DNA from: Dryomyza anilis
Lineage: Eukaryota > Arthropoda > Insecta > Diptera > Dryomyzidae
Reading direction: 5' to 3'
Length of the DNA stretch: 64,000 nucleotides
Assembly (NCBI GenBank): GCA_951804985.1
Contig: OX638132.1
Coordinates: forward strand, 41,413,152-41,477,151
The translations under genes were made by a program, and so were the position numbers. The notes under the pieces were generated by a model, which was not told the DNA's origin, ran no database searches, and saw only the letters and a program-made list of their open reading frames with translations. Below, piece by piece: positions 12,000 to 64,000 of this stretch; within the stretch, counting starts at the first letter, position 1, and each line of letters opens with the position of its first letter.

Positions 12000-12425
12000 T
12001 TTGGTATTGTTATTATCAAATCATTTTCAAATTCAGAGGAAGCGCTAAAAATAGCACTTATTTTATATTTGAAACTGATTTGAAAACACACACTAGACCT
12101 TAAAGTCAATTATGATTATTTTTGCAAACGCTAATACCTGAGACAGACATCTAGTATTCATACCATAGTATTTCAAATACCAGATGTGAGTCTCACAATA
12201 TTATAATATTTTTGTAGTATTCCTTGATTTCATTGTGGTATTTGGCTGGTACAAATACCACGAAACTATTCGTAGTATTTTTGTAGTTTGCAATTAAACA
12301 CAGCTAAAACATTCTTCGCTCTTCAAAAGCTTTCTGTCAAATTGAGAGCTTATTGCCAAATACGTCAAAATCAGAATAAATAAAATTTAAATTAATTCTC
12401 GACTGAAATTTAAAATTTATAAAAA
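12000..12425. other. Left flank or 5' region of the Harbinger element
   Basis: AT-rich, with repeated AAATACCA/TGGTATTT words between 12160 and 12290 in both orientations. It may be Harbinger subterminal sequence. I could not find matching inverted ends, so the element's left boundary is unresolved. Confidence 0.35.
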
Positions 12426-13200
12426 ATGGAAAATAAAAACAGACGCAAATATTTGGGAAGTAGTGAGGTGCATGGCATCATTGATATATGGGAGGAGAAC
12501 ATCGAGCAATTGCGCGGAGTGCACAAAAATGCACATGTTTATCAAAATATGTGTACAAATTTAGAAATAAGGTACAACATACAATTAACAGCACCGGAGC
12601 TCAGGACACACATCAACAATTTAACCAAAAAAAACAGGTATAATTATGGAAACCTATATTTAATATTTTAAACTTAAATTAAAACTTTTCAGACAAGAAA
12701 AAAAATGGTTGGTCCCTCTTATGGCTCCCCATCAAATTGGCCATTTTATGACAAAATAAATCATTTTCTTGGCAAATACAAAAGTAATAACATACAGATG
12801 CTAATGGACGAGAGTATGACCTTTGGTAAGTCCTTTTATTTTATAAAAAATGTTCAAATACGTCTACACTTCAAATACAGATGACTCGTCTTGCCCAGCA
12901 ACAACAGCATCAACATCAGAATCCTCGTTGGATGGAGTAGCAGTATCGCCAGCAACAGAAATACCACCAACAGGTTCTCCAGACACATCAACAGAAAAAG
13001 CATCTGGATCTGCTGGCTCAAAATCTGAAAAAAAAAGAATGAGTGATGAAACATTTTTGGAACTAGCAAAGAAAAAACAAAAAATGATGGATAATTTTTT
13101 GCAAAAGTCATTACAAAATGAAGAGAAAGTGATTAATCTACTAGAACAAAACAATATGTTGCTAAGCTTAGCTTATAAACACAAATATTTTAATTATTAA
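12426..13200 (+). pseudogene. Harbinger accessory protein (SANT/MADF-like DNA-binding), frameshifted
   Basis: The second protein of PIF/Harbinger elements is a SANT/MADF-like DNA-binding factor that brings the nuclease to DNA. Exon 1 (12426-12637) encodes HGIIDIWEENIEQLRG and ends CAG|GTATAA. Exon 2 (12693-12825) contains SYGSPSNWPFYDKINHFLG, typical of the C-terminal half of this domain, and ends TTTG|GTAAGT. Exon 3 (12881-13200) encodes a Ser/Thr/Pro-rich linker, then KKRMSDETFLELAKKKQKM and a short Leu/Asn-rich tail ending TAA. The phases of exons 2 and 3 agree. Exon 1 reaches the conserved frame only if one A is added to the 8-A run at 12698-12705, so the copy carries a -1 frameshift there, or intron 1 uses other sites. 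The nuclease gene lies convergent, 3' to 3', as in known Harbingers. Confidence 0.7.
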
Positions 13201-13302
13201 TTTATTTTAAATTGCATTTATTGCATTTGAAGTTCCTTTTTTGTGTTAATTTTATAATGTACAAATGAAATAATGTTATTAATTTGAATTAATAAAATGT
13301 TC

Positions 13303-14058
13303 CTACTTACTTGTGAGAATATGAGTCTTTATTGCAAGTCGTATTTCAACACCACAGCTGTTTCCGCTTCCAGGCATGTGGCGTTGACCCCTTTCTATGG
13401 CCTGCCTTCGGACCTGTCTCCGTCTTGGTATATTTATATTCTGCATCCAACTCTTGTTTATTTTATCATTTTTGTTGTTACATATATTATGAAGAATGCA
13501 GCACGCTTTTATCACCGTGTTAACATTTTTCATGTGAACTTCTAAGCCTCGTCCAACTTTTCTGAAACGTGCCTTCAGGTGGCCAAATGCATTTTCAACT
13601 ACGCGGCGGCATGAAGAAAATTGCTTGTTAAATTTTTTTCATCTTCACTTTGGTTAACAGAAAAAGGAAAAGGCTTCATTACGTACTGCGATAACTTAAA
13701 TGCAAAGTCTCCTATCAGAAGTATAGGTACTTTGACTCCTTCTATAAACTTCAATATGGCATCCATCAATTGCTGCATAACATTGAGGAAAACCCAAGCG
13801 TTGGAATCCACCAACAATATCTCTAATTGTGGAGTCAGTAGGAGGATATGCATTAAATACTTCTTGTTTGAATATTCTACAGATTTCAGTGCAAAACTCC
13901 ACAACTAATTCTCCCACCGTGGTTCTCCCAATTCCAAACAAACTTGCGACTGTACGATATTCCGCTGATGAAGCTAATGCATATAAACCAACAACAATTC
14001 TCTTTTCTAGTGGAATAGCATTACGCCAATATGTATCCATTTTTTGCAAACTCTTCAT
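13303..14058 (-). pseudogene. Harbinger (HARBI1-like) nuclease, internally deleted and frameshifted
   Basis: This is a DDE nuclease of the PIF/Harbinger type. Reading from 14058 downward: MKSLQKMDTYWRNAIPLEK, then an HTH-like part (TVASLFGIGRTTVGELV), then GFPQCYAAIDGCHIEV with the first catalytic Asp. The next expected block, with the second Asp in a PGxxxD context, is missing: the frame changes at about 13745 and resumes at VPILLIGDFAF, so I infer loss of about 60-70 codons. A second break, one A too few in the 7-A run at 13634-13640, precedes the conserved RRVVENAFGHLKARF with the final Glu. The C-terminal part KACCILHNICNN ends at 13303. A GTAAGT donor at about 14112 hints at a short upstream exon. 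The protein cannot be active as it stands. Confidence 0.8.
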
Positions 14059-14146
14059 CGAATTTACTAAATATTGAAATGTAGTCCTTTCTACTACAAA
14101 ATTTACTTACCATTGACCAAGCACGTCTGGATTTCCACCCCCTGTA

Positions 14147-14370
14147 TTTAAAAAAAAAGAAAAATAAGTCGCTCGGACTTTGAAAAATCAAAAACCGTTA
14201 CACTTACATACAGGGTCATGTGGGTACTCAAGGTATACCGGTTTTTGATTTTTCAAGGTCACCAGGGGTCCGAACGACTTTTTTAAATTTTGTTATTTTT
14301 TTTTTTGCGAAAATAAAGCGCGTGATAATTTTTTTAACATTTCACTGCGGCCAGTAAAGTGCAATTCAGC
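14147..14370. repeat. Dispersed repeat containing an internal palindrome
   Basis: The arms around AAAGTCG...CGGACTTTGAAAAATCAAAAACC (14162-14200) recur inverted at about 14235-14285. From 14220 the sequence (CGGTTTTTGATTTTTCAAGG, then GGTCACC, GGGTCCGA) matches 38180-38340. It is a repeat family with at least two copies here; class unknown. Confidence 0.65.
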
Positions 14371-14947
14371 ACATGATTGCTCCAATAAGGCTGGCCCGAT
14401 GAAAACCAGAATTTTTCCTGATGACGAATCGGTAAAATTTCTACTAGGAGAATGCGAGCATGTACTTGTAAGGAAGTACAACTGAAAACGAAATTCTTAA
14501 AAAATTAGTTTTGATATAACGAGATTATTTTTTTTTCTCGTATACATTTCGAGAAGAATACAAAAATCTTTAAAAAGCCACATGTTTGAGGCTCCGATTC
14601 GGCGAATACTGGGAGAACATTCATTTCTGGGGGTAAAACTTGATCCAAAACATTTTATTAAAAAAAAACCAAAAAACATATTTAATTTTAAAAATATTTT
14701 TTATTTTATATATTTTGTTAATTCTTAAATACTACAATAATTTGCTAGTAACAGTTTTTTATCAGTCATTAATTTATATTTATATTATTCATATTGACAA
14801 GTTAATATTAATTTCGTGATACAAGTTAGTACGATAAATATTGCAGTAAATATCTAATGAAAACTATTGATACTATAAGATTTTTATTTTTATGTTGATT
14901 TGTATTTTGCTTTACCAATTTAGATTCGGGGATATCACATATTTTCT
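14371..14947 (-). other. 3' untranslated region and downstream flank of the SERF gene
   Basis: Directly downstream, on the minus strand, of the SERF stop codon. A canonical AATAAA lies at 14888-14883, about 60 nt past the stop. Plus-strand ORFs here are short and of skewed composition. Beyond the poly(A) signal I see no gene. Confidence 0.55.
14883..14888 (-). terminator. Candidate poly(A) signal of the SERF gene
   Basis: AATAAA on the minus strand, about 60 nt after the TGA at 14950-14948. In AT-rich DNA this hexamer is common, so position is the main support. Confidence 0.45.
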
Positions 14948-55823
<40,876 letters not shown>

Positions 55824-56555
55824 TGTTGTATCTGCAAATTAGCAAATATATAATTTAGGTCTACAATTTCGTAACGAAGCGCGTAAAATCGGTTTACATG
55901 AGACGTGCTCCGTTTTTCTATTTGTGTGGTATTGACTTTTTTTTATGTGATGTGTGTTCAATAGTGATGTAAATGTATCGAGTAAGTCACATTTGTGTTC
56001 GATATTTGTTTTAAAATAGGTATTTGATGACTAGTGTAAACTACTCGTTACTGTACATTTGGTGAACTTATAAATTTTAATTGAAAAATACATATTTTTA
56101 TAGTTCTTTTTTGTATATTTTAATTTCATATTATGTTGTAGAGCTTTCGGACCATTCAAACATTCGGGCATTTCAAACAATATCGTTCGAACCATGGTTG
56201 AATTATATACAGGTTAGTTCATCTACAAAATGTTGAGAATGTCAAGAAAAAAATATTGAAAATTAAACAATTGATTGTCATTTTAAAATTTATTTAAAGG
56301 TTATGTTTATTACACTTAATTTTCACTATTTTATTACTGCACAAATTATCTATTTGACTTTCTAAATACATGATGGTTCATTTTGAATTCATGAAGATCT
56401 TTAAACTTTTTTAAATGTTGAGATTTGTTGATTTTAAATTTTGATATTTTGTTAATTTTGTGAACTTGTAAACAAAGCATTGATGTTCTGTTTTAAATTT
56501 TTCGTAAACAAATGTTGAGACTTTCAAAGTAAATAGCGCCTGAATTTTGAAAGAT
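55824..56555. other. 5' region of the SERF gene and AT-rich flank
   Basis: If transcription starts close by, the promoter lies here on the minus strand. I see no convincing TATA/Inr pair. No other gene. Confidence 0.3.
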
Positions 56556-56785
56556 GATGCCGCTTGCGATCGATATGAAAAAAGTGATTCCCTAACTTCC
56601 AATGCATTGTATGTAGACAAATAACTTCGGAGAGAATTTTAACAATAAAAATCGTTGAAAAAAAAGCTGGCTAACAACCAAAAAATTTTCAACGTTATCG
56701 TATCGACAATTTTCGGTAAATTCTTAACGATGACAGCTGACGATACATATAGCGAACTGTGTACGGAATATCTCCGAATAAACCC
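56556..56785. repeat. Truncated copy of the 44287-44640 element family
   Basis: Shares AAGCTGGCTAACAACCAAAA, TTCAACGTTATCGTATCGAC and GCGAACTGTGTACGGAATA in the same order and orientation as 44450-44570. Confidence 0.8.
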
Positions 56786-57933
56786 AGCAAAAAAGGTAAC
56801 TGGTAACTAACCGGTTAGCTAACTGCTAATTGCAGGTTATTCTGCCGGTTACCTTTGTTCTACCATCGGGAGAAAGGTAACGGGCAGATTCCTATCTGTG
56901 TGATGTAAATGTGACAACACATCCCTTTCTAACTAAAGCATTGCGCTCATTTAAAAATAATCTTGTTATCTCTTTTGCACCTCTTGCTATTTTTATGCCA
57001 CATTGCCAGACCAAATAAATATTTTACAGAAAAATAAAACAGTATTGCCATAATTACTTTTTCATATATATTTTTATTTAGTATACTAAATTAAACAATT
57101 GTTTTAAAAAGTAATTAAATTAATAAAAATCATAACATAATGTCCACATCATCGTTAAAGACGCTTTTCTGATCCTTGTTGTAAATTTTTTCACGAATTT
57201 CTTGTTGTGTCGCTGGAGATCAGCACCAGGTAGTCGAGTGTGCGACCTTCGCAGCTCATCTACGGGGCACTGTACGAAACGTGTATGAGAGCCGGTGACA
57301 TCATAAACACGTGCACACGTGAAGCTTGATAATTTGATTTTCTCCTTCTGTGTGCTTCACTTAATTATTTTGTTGCCCAGATTTTAATTAGTTGTCATTC
57401 CTGAATTTTCAAATGACAGAAGTTTATGATCAATGAAGTAGTACTACTTTTGCACACCACGTACCTGGCCAATGTGTTGTCCTGCATTCAGCGCCTGATT
57501 CTTGCTTATGTCTAGTGAAGAAATTTGCATCCAGACATGCTAGTGAATGGTGACTCCGCATCTGCATAACAACTCCAGCGGCGCAGTGTGCATTTTTTGC
57601 TCTACAATGCCTTGGAAGACTGCACGAATGTGCGCCAATGCGCTCGATGTGTGTCACGAATTTAAATTTTGACTATTTTTATTATTTAACAACTGTTAAA
57701 ATCACTTTAATTCTTTTCACTTTATTTTTCTTTCGCTTTTACCTACTATTCAACAAGACATTTTGTTTTGATTGAAAACATAAACAAAAATTATATCTAT
57801 TGCTATCCCTTTCTCACCTATGACGTTGGAAGAAAGTCTGCTTCCGATGGGTTTGTGAACATGCTCATTTCTTTGATAGTGTGCGAACCAGTTCGAAATA
57901 TCGATGACTATCGTTAGCGACGGGAACCGGACA
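56786..57933. other. No gene recognised; GC-richer part at 57190-57660
   Basis: 56795-56890 has repeated GGTAACYGG words in both orientations, like an element end. 57190-57660 is less AT-rich and a 75-codon minus frame is open, but I see no domain and no second exon. Confidence 0.35.
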
Positions 57934-58047
57934 ATTCATCTTAAACAATTCATCGTATCACAATTCATCGTATGCACAATTCAACCTATCACAATTCATT
58001 GTATCACAATTCATCGTATGCACAATTCATCGTATGCACAATTCATC
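57934..58047. repeat. Short tandem array, unit CACAATTCATCGTATG
   Basis: About seven units of 13-16 bp, directly before a MITE end at 58048. Confidence 0.85.
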
Positions 58048-58252
58048 GGCTGCATTCAGCGACCTCAGCCGTTGTGAAACTGCTCAGTAACTAATCGCTC
58101 ACTGTTACTGAATGCAACGCTATCACAGCTATAAATTTACAAATTAATTTATTATTAAACGTATGTGAAGTTAACAACTCCGTTTCAACAACGAAACGGC
58201 CCAGTGACAAGTTAGCTCCGCTCTGTCTTGCTGCGGACTGGTGAATGCAACC
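58048..58252. mobile_element. MITE (GGCTGCATTCA family), copy 1
   Basis: Left GGCTGCATTCAGCGACCTCA and the reverse complement of the right end (GGTTGCATTCACCAGTCC) agree. The left part (ACTGCTCA, TAACTAATCGCTCACT) matches the right part of 63556-63876 inverted. Non-coding. Confidence 0.65.
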
Positions 58253-59907
58253 ATGTTTCGTTAATTCACCCTTTTCCTCTTTCAACTTCCATTCAGTGAG
58301 AGAATTTGTTTATCAATGGCTGCCGTTTTTGTTCGTTTTGTGTTTCGTTAAATGTAAATGTCATCTGTCAAAATTTTCATTCCGTTGAAAATGAATGTTG
58401 GACATTCATAGTCTTGGAACCAATTTGTAAGTATAATTAATTGTGTTATAATTTACATTAAATTAACCAACATTTTAACAATTTGTACAAGATGGAGATC
58501 AAGTGGACACACCTAACGACATCAACACAACTCCAATTCTTCTAACTTAACATCGGTGGATCTAGCAACCAGTTTAACGACGACATTTGTAAGTATTGCA
58601 TTAAAATTGAAGTTTCTTATAAATATATTAACATTCATTTTGCGTACAGATGACGACGTTGCCCATGGTGAAACAGTTTGTTGCATACCAACTGATATCT
58701 GCAGTTTTCAGATCATTGTTTCTGTGCTAAATGCATCGTGCCTGTATCGAGGGCTATGGCAAAATGTGAATACCGTCCGCAGATTTGTATGAGGAAACAT
58801 TTTCGCGTTGCAGCTTTAATGGCGATGGCACCTTGAGCTGAAGGCAAACGAAGCCTATGTGGCTCATTTCCTAGATGGACACGGCACGTTGCGTAGTAAT
58901 ATATAAACAGATGTATTTGATTTTCACATGTACTCCAAGCGTGTGTATGGTTTTTTGGATGATGCTCTAGCAACAAATGCTAAGCCATGTTTGACGATAA
59001 CAAACGCACTGGGACCGGTACGTGCATCATTATTAACGTTGACTATTTGAGGCAATATTTGCCGAATAATGAACTGGCGGCGAGAGCATTGCTGGGAATC
59101 ACATGCGCGATTCCAAAGGCAAAGGTATATGCCGCAGGATGGGTCGGAGAAGTTGGAGTCTAAGGTTAGTGTGTGGTATTTACTGTATTTTGGTAATTAT
59201 AAAAGGCATACATAAAATAATTTGTTTTCAGACGCGGTAATATTAAAAAGGTCATCTGGTAGACTGCTGGCATGATGTTAGTGTTGTTGTGGAAGACCTT
59301 AGACAATGTATGTATAATGCATCCCAAGTGACCAAGTGTGTCAAATGTAACTTTTAAATGGACATAATTATAAATGAACCTAATTATAAATATCTCCTCA
59401 TTACAGATTCAACGGCGAACTCTACCCATTCGACTACTTCGCGGAAGACGTGTGGGAGGTGCATAATTGAAGCAGCCATCAGCAGCAGCGGCATACAGTA
59501 TGTGCTATCCCCAAAGAGATCTAAAGTCACATCTATACAAATAATACAAACAGTTCAAATGTGAGATGAAAAGCTGTACGTGTCAATGGATTTCTTCGCA
59601 TGGACGTTTATCATCAAGCTTCTGACAACGGCGCAGGGCTGTTGTAGCTGTCTGATACAACAGCCCAGTGAAGGATTTAAATTGTCTATTTCGGGACATG
59701 TATGATGAGGCCAAGGATGCCGCCCAAGGACAAGTAAAAGTTTTAATTATTAATTTAAATGAACCAAATCAAACACATACTCGCATTATAGATCCGTCGG
59801 TGACCTTGTTGGGAACCACGCTTTAAATTGGCAACATACAAAGGTAGATGCAAATGTACAGTGTAGATCGCATGCATTTTATAACAACTTCTTTAACCTT
59901 TATATAG
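58253..59907. other. Gene-like but broken sequence ahead of the Rrp6 fragment
   Basis: GC-richer, with peptides such as VDYLRQYLPNNELAARALLG (about 59041), MYSKRVYGFLDDAL (about 58930) and ELYPFDYFAEDVWEV (about 59416). Intron-like borders occur (GTACAG|ATGACG at 58650, TTACAG|ATTC at 59406). Frames are interrupted often. It could be more of the same captured locus. I cannot name it. Confidence 0.35.
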
Positions 59908-60797
59908 GCGTCAGCAGGATGAAGAGTTCGAAATGCTGTTCGAATGCAACGACGCAATGCTGGAGCGTATTGGTGGCGGGCATCATGAAGAACCCTCAGA
60001 CGATAGTGGTGGAATCGTGTCTGAATGCCGTCACTGGCAACACGGAGACCAAGACCAGGGGCGGCGCCGGCAGCTGGAATCTCAAAAGAAATGACGCCGC
60101 ACGTCTGATTAAAGCGCGTCTGCGCGTCTGATTACAGCTAAAAATATAGCTCGCCCACAAATAAAGGACACTCGCCGAAGCCGCTGACCATACTGCCGAA
60201 GTACGGTGACAATGGCAGCGTCGTCAGGTAGATAAACTAAATTATTTTTTCTTAATAGATTTATTCAATTTCCATCCCGATAGTTATTTGCATCTTTATG
60301 AGTTCGAATTGATGAAGTTCGAGGTCCCAGATGCGCAAATCGCCACAACCACCGCCGCCAGCAACAGTCATCGAACTCGTCTATGTGGAAAGCGTGGCAA
60401 AGTTGCAGACCGCACTCGCCGAACTGCGCCAACACGCTGTGATTGCCATCGAAGTTGAGCATCATTCGTTTCGCAGTTTCCAAGGCAACACATGCCTCGT
60501 GCGGGCAACAAGGACTATCTTTTTGGTGCCCTGGTGCTGCGCGAGGATATGCAACTGCGCAACGAGATTCACACCAATCCGCGCGTTGTAAAGATTCTGC
60601 ATAACGCTGATCTCGATGTGGAGTGGCCGCAACGCGATCTCTTGCTGTATATTTTCAATTTGCTTAAGCTTTACTGCAACCTCGAGGCAGACAAAACCTT
60701 TCAGTTGGCCGACTGGCGCATACGACCGCTGCTGCAGCAATCAGAAGAACATAGTGCGCATAATCTACCAGCGCAGCACTTAGATTATAATTTATAA
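59908..60797 (+). pseudogene. Rrp6/EXOSC10-like exosome nuclease fragment, broken
   Basis: Rrp6 is the nuclear exosome's DEDD 3'-5' exoribonuclease. In order: QQDEEFEMLFECNDAMLERI (59912); after a frame change KNPQTIVVESCLNAVTG (about 59985) and RLITAKNIARPQIK; then KPLTILPKYGDNGSVV (about 60179). A 31-bp intron-like gap (60228-60258) leads to YEFELMKFEVPDAQ. Another frame change precedes ELVYVESVAKLQTALAEL (about 60373) and AIEVEHHSFRSFQGNTCLV. Here the first catalytic Asp of the DLEHHS motif reads Glu. A third break precedes RVVKILHNADLDVEW (second-motif Asp kept) and YCNLEADKTFQLADWRIRPL, with about 20 codons lost between. The sequence then departs from the family before the last exonuclease motif. 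Retained intron positions show a DNA-level copy, not a processed one. Confidence 0.82.
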
Positions 60798-60799
60798 AT

Positions 60800-61340
60800 T
60801 ATAAAAATTATATTGTCGATGCATTATTTAGTTAAAAGCTAATTTAAGCTATATATATGTAATGTTCAAAAAATTTAAAAATAATTTGTAATTAAAAACA
60901 TGTCTATAATTTATTATATACCTATATATATGTATAATGTCTATGTAGTAAATTGTTTTCAAGAACTCAATAAAAATATACTTATAGTAAAAAACAAGTA
61001 TTTGAATTAAACGTCATTTGTGTTCCCCTTTAATTTCAGCTTTAACTCAGAGTTCTCGCGCGAATATGACATTCTATTCTGATAAAATTAACGTCAGAAT
61101 ATGAGAGAGATGAGAGAGAGAAAAAAACAAAAGTTTCGTTAAATTTATTTTTAAGGAGAGAATTTTGTGAGAAAATCGGTCAGAAAGAGAACGTAAAATT
61201 CCATTGGATTTCTATGTTCCGTTAAGGCGTCAGCCGAACCTAATTCGCTCCGATTTCTGAGCAGGGTTCTGACAAAGAAGTACGAATGTTCCTACTTTTT
61301 TAACGGAAAGAGGAGTTAATTCCGTCAGAACGAGTCACTG
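60800..61340. other. AT-rich then mixed DNA, no gene seen
   Basis: Nothing recognised. Base composition rises from about 61200 towards the inverted repeat at 61341. Confidence 0.4.
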
Positions 61341-63200
61341 GGGGGTGGAATCAACATCTGCCACCAAAAGTAGGCAGATCTGAATTTCACTCCGTTTCCG
61401 CCCCGTTCTATGAAATTTCAAACGTCAGTGCGCAGAGTCGCCATATTAATTCGGTTTTGCCATTGTAATAATCGATAAAGATATGATTATTTCATTATTA
61501 TTTAATGCTTTTGTAAAACGAATTAAAACCTCTTTGTTTGTATGCGCATTGCTGTGAAAATCCTTAAAATGAAAAATCCTCTATAGTTGTTAAAAGATAT
61601 TATTGGATACTTCACAAAATAAAAAATATAATAAAATATAAAAAGTTTATAATTTTCTACCATTTCTACAGTTTGGAAAACGTTTCATACTGGTATTTTA
61701 CCAGTAACATTTTAATTCCGGAACGGTAATCGTTCATTGCCATCTATTTGGTAACAGTTACGATATTTCATATCAAACAGAAAAATTAATAAATGGAACT
61801 ATTAATACATACACCAAATGGTCGTATTATTAAGTACTTGATGAGTATAATAATAAAAAAAAGAAAAACCTAAAAGAATTTTTACTAAAAACATAAACTG
61901 TATTTGCTATCAAGTATTTTTACCAAAAACCCAATTATATTTTTAAGATATTCAAACGATATCGTAATTATGACATAATGCACAAAAAATCAATTTATAC
62001 AAATCTTCTGTATCGTGAAAACGACCCATGAAAACGACCCATGCGGGTAATAAATTCTCAGGTGATATTTTATATTATATTGATTTTACGATATTAAAAC
62101 CATTTTCTGCATTTGCGTTTATATGGACTAAAAATTGTTGAAGTAATTTTGGTAAACTCTAAACATACAATAGTTTTGCAGAAAAAAATTACACAATTTT
62201 TTTTATGACATTAAAAAGTATAATAAAATGTGTCAGGCCAGAATTCGTATTCTAGAGCTGGTATTTAACGTTTTTGACCACATTTTAATAAGTATGTTAT
62301 TTGATATACATTAAAACATAGAACTGTGCATCATAAATTTCCAAAAATTCATGATTTGAAAAATTGTTCGAAATAAATTTGGACATCTACATTTTTCTGC
62401 AAGTATTGGATATTTTGGAAATTGTGCCACACTATTATTATTGTTACCTTAATTAAATGAGTTCGAGTTGTTCTACTCAATTTTTTGACTTTTTTCTCCT
62501 TCTGTGAAATTTGCTTTCTGTTGGTTGCTATCTTTTGCCTGTAAGATATCGATATAACTTCATACTATTTTAAGAAAGGATTTTTTTACTGCAAGATAAT
62601 ATTTTTGACTAAAAATATTGGGCAAAGTCTAAACAAACTATATCTAAAATATTACAACATTTGTCATTTTTACTTCCTGAAATGAAATATCCTTTGAACT
62701 GTTTCTGCGGAATACAAAAGCGTTTCTCATTTTCGAATTTTATAAATTTAAATTTTATCTAAATTCAAAATCTTTAAATATGTTGATATCACTATTGTTA
62801 ATAATCCAAGTACATTCTGTTTTACTGTTTGAAATTTAATATAGTTTGACAACAACATTTTTTAATTTTTCCCTTTATCACTATTTATAGAGGCCTCTAT
62901 GATTGAAATAATTTAATAAAATTAGTGAATATTCAAAATACATAGGTAATAAATTTGTCATACATACTGTCTAAAGACGACGGATACTCAAATACTTCAA
63001 TCACGTATAAGTATCGCTATAGCGATTTGATTCTAAATTACACAAAAAATACACAAAAAATACACAAGGAGATCAAAAATGTACTGTTTTTGTGGAATTA
63101 CACAAAAAGTGGCAACACTGACACAACTACATTTCTTTACAAAGAGAACGAAGTGAAAATCAGAACTGCCTACTTTTGGTGGCAGTTGTTGATTCCACCC
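61341..63200. repeat. Inverted repeat of about 60 bp, 1.86 kb apart
   Basis: GGGTGGAATCAACATCTGCC, then ACCAAAAGTAGGCAGATCTG on the left, recurs inverted at about 63140-63200 (GGCAGTTGTTGATTCCACCC). It could be the ends of one element. The interior is AT-rich, without a transposase or other ORF. Confidence 0.6.
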
Positions 63201-63413
63201 GTTCCTGTTGTTGAATCCGTGTTGTTAACTTCACGCATATGGAATTTTTAATAAGTTGTATGGGAAAAAGGTATTTTTTTTATTTTTCGTATGAATTTGG
63301 GTTGGTGTCGATCATTTTTTGATCCTTTGTAGAATAGCGACGGGAAAAAAATTATCAAAAATTTTGTGTTCGTGTGATTTTGCATTCCTTTCTTACGCAC
63401 GTGGACACAGGTA

Positions 63414-63521
<108 letters not shown>

Positions 63522-63555
63522 TCTCTTTCATTCATTTCAGTGCTATCGACAAAAT

Positions 63556-63876
63556 GGCCGCATTCAGCGATCTCAGCAGTTTTGGAGCTGTTGAGTAGTT
63601 TTTGCTTGAGGTCGCCATTTTTTCCAGTATAAAATTTTACGCTACATTTGCGCTGCCCTTGTTATCGATGACATTCGATGACATTTTTAATCAAATAATT
63701 ACAAACAAAAATGAAATTTGGATTGGAAAAATATTTTTTCAATCATTTAAAGAGTAAATAAAATATTAATATTAAATTATTTTGTGAAATGATAGATGAG
63801 GTAGCGGTGCATTCAATAAAAGTGAGCGATTAGTTAGTGAGCAGTTTCGCAGCTTTTGATGTCGGTGAATGCAGCC
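63556..63876. mobile_element. MITE (GGCTGCATTCA family), copy 2
   Basis: Left GGCCGCATTCAGCGATCTCA and the reverse complement of the right end (GGCTGCATTCACCGACATCA) agree over about 50 bp with mismatches. AAT flanks both sides. Non-coding. Confidence 0.65.
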
Positions 63877-64000
63877 AATGATTGTTAAAATGATCAACAT
63901 GTGTATATAGCATGTAAATCATCAGTATATGTAAAATGATTATTAAAATGAACAAACATTTAATCGGTCATTACTATTGTTAAAATGAATAGTAAATTTT

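Noticed and set aside
57430..57657. 75-codon minus-strand ORF with many Cys and His
   Set aside because: No recognisable zinc-binding spacing, no neighbouring exon, and local GC content alone could open the frame.

Overview
This window looks like nuclear DNA of a cyclorrhaphan fly (a blowfly- or house-fly-like dipteran; the species cannot be fixed from sequence alone). It is strongly AT-rich with (TA)n runs. It carries spliceosomal GT-AG introns, INE-1/DINE-1-like repeats with a (GTCT)n core, and Tc1/mariner, PIF/Harbinger, hAT and non-LTR elements. No prokaryotic or viral gene organisation is visible.

The one host gene that can be assembled with confidence is a SERF-family gene (small EDRK-rich factor, 61 residues) on the minus strand. 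Its three coding exons lie at 55823-55817, 43742-43637 and 15020-14948. Splice phases match across both introns (about 12.1 kb and 28.6 kb), so roughly 41 kb of DNA encodes 61 codons. Almost everything between 15 and 56 kb is transposon sequence inside those introns.

Layout. 1-12 kb, downstream of SERF: a 1.64-kb direct repeat (1-1648 and 9128-10767), a Harbinger-type MITE split by an hAT-like element (copy 1), and a nested stack of MITE, DINE-1-like and TA-target elements. 12.4-14.1 kb: a decayed Harbinger element with its SANT/MADF-like gene and nuclease gene. 15.5-19.6 kb: an RTE-like LINE remnant beside a foldback, between 210-bp inverted arms. 20.8-26 kb: a second LINE scrap, MITEs, a 15-bp minisatellite and a long palindrome. 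26.2-33.5 kb: hAT-like copies 2 and 3. 34.1-36 kb: an hAT-type foldback made of two opposed 59-bp satellite arrays. 36.3-38.3 kb: further palindromic elements. 39.0-42.6 kb: a non-LTR retrotransposon with an uninterrupted 967-residue endonuclease/reverse transcriptase ORF and a 23-nt A tail, probably recent. 44-51.7 kb: TA-target elements, a dead Tc1, an element holding exon-like sequence, and a Tourist-like MITE. 52.2-53.4 kb: a dead mariner-type element inside a 175-bp tandem repeat. 57.9-64 kb, upstream of SERF: MITEs, a short tandem array, and an intron-containing broken fragment of the Rrp6/EXOSC10 exosome nuclease.

Many insertions are dated relative to each other by nesting, and several have an in-window empty site: the opposite arm of a palindrome, a neighbouring tandem unit, or a paralogous copy. 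These confirm target-site duplications of 8 bp (hAT), TTA/TAA (Harbinger) and TA (Tc1/mariner type). Only the SERF exons and the LINE ORF look intact. All other protein-coding pieces are broken.
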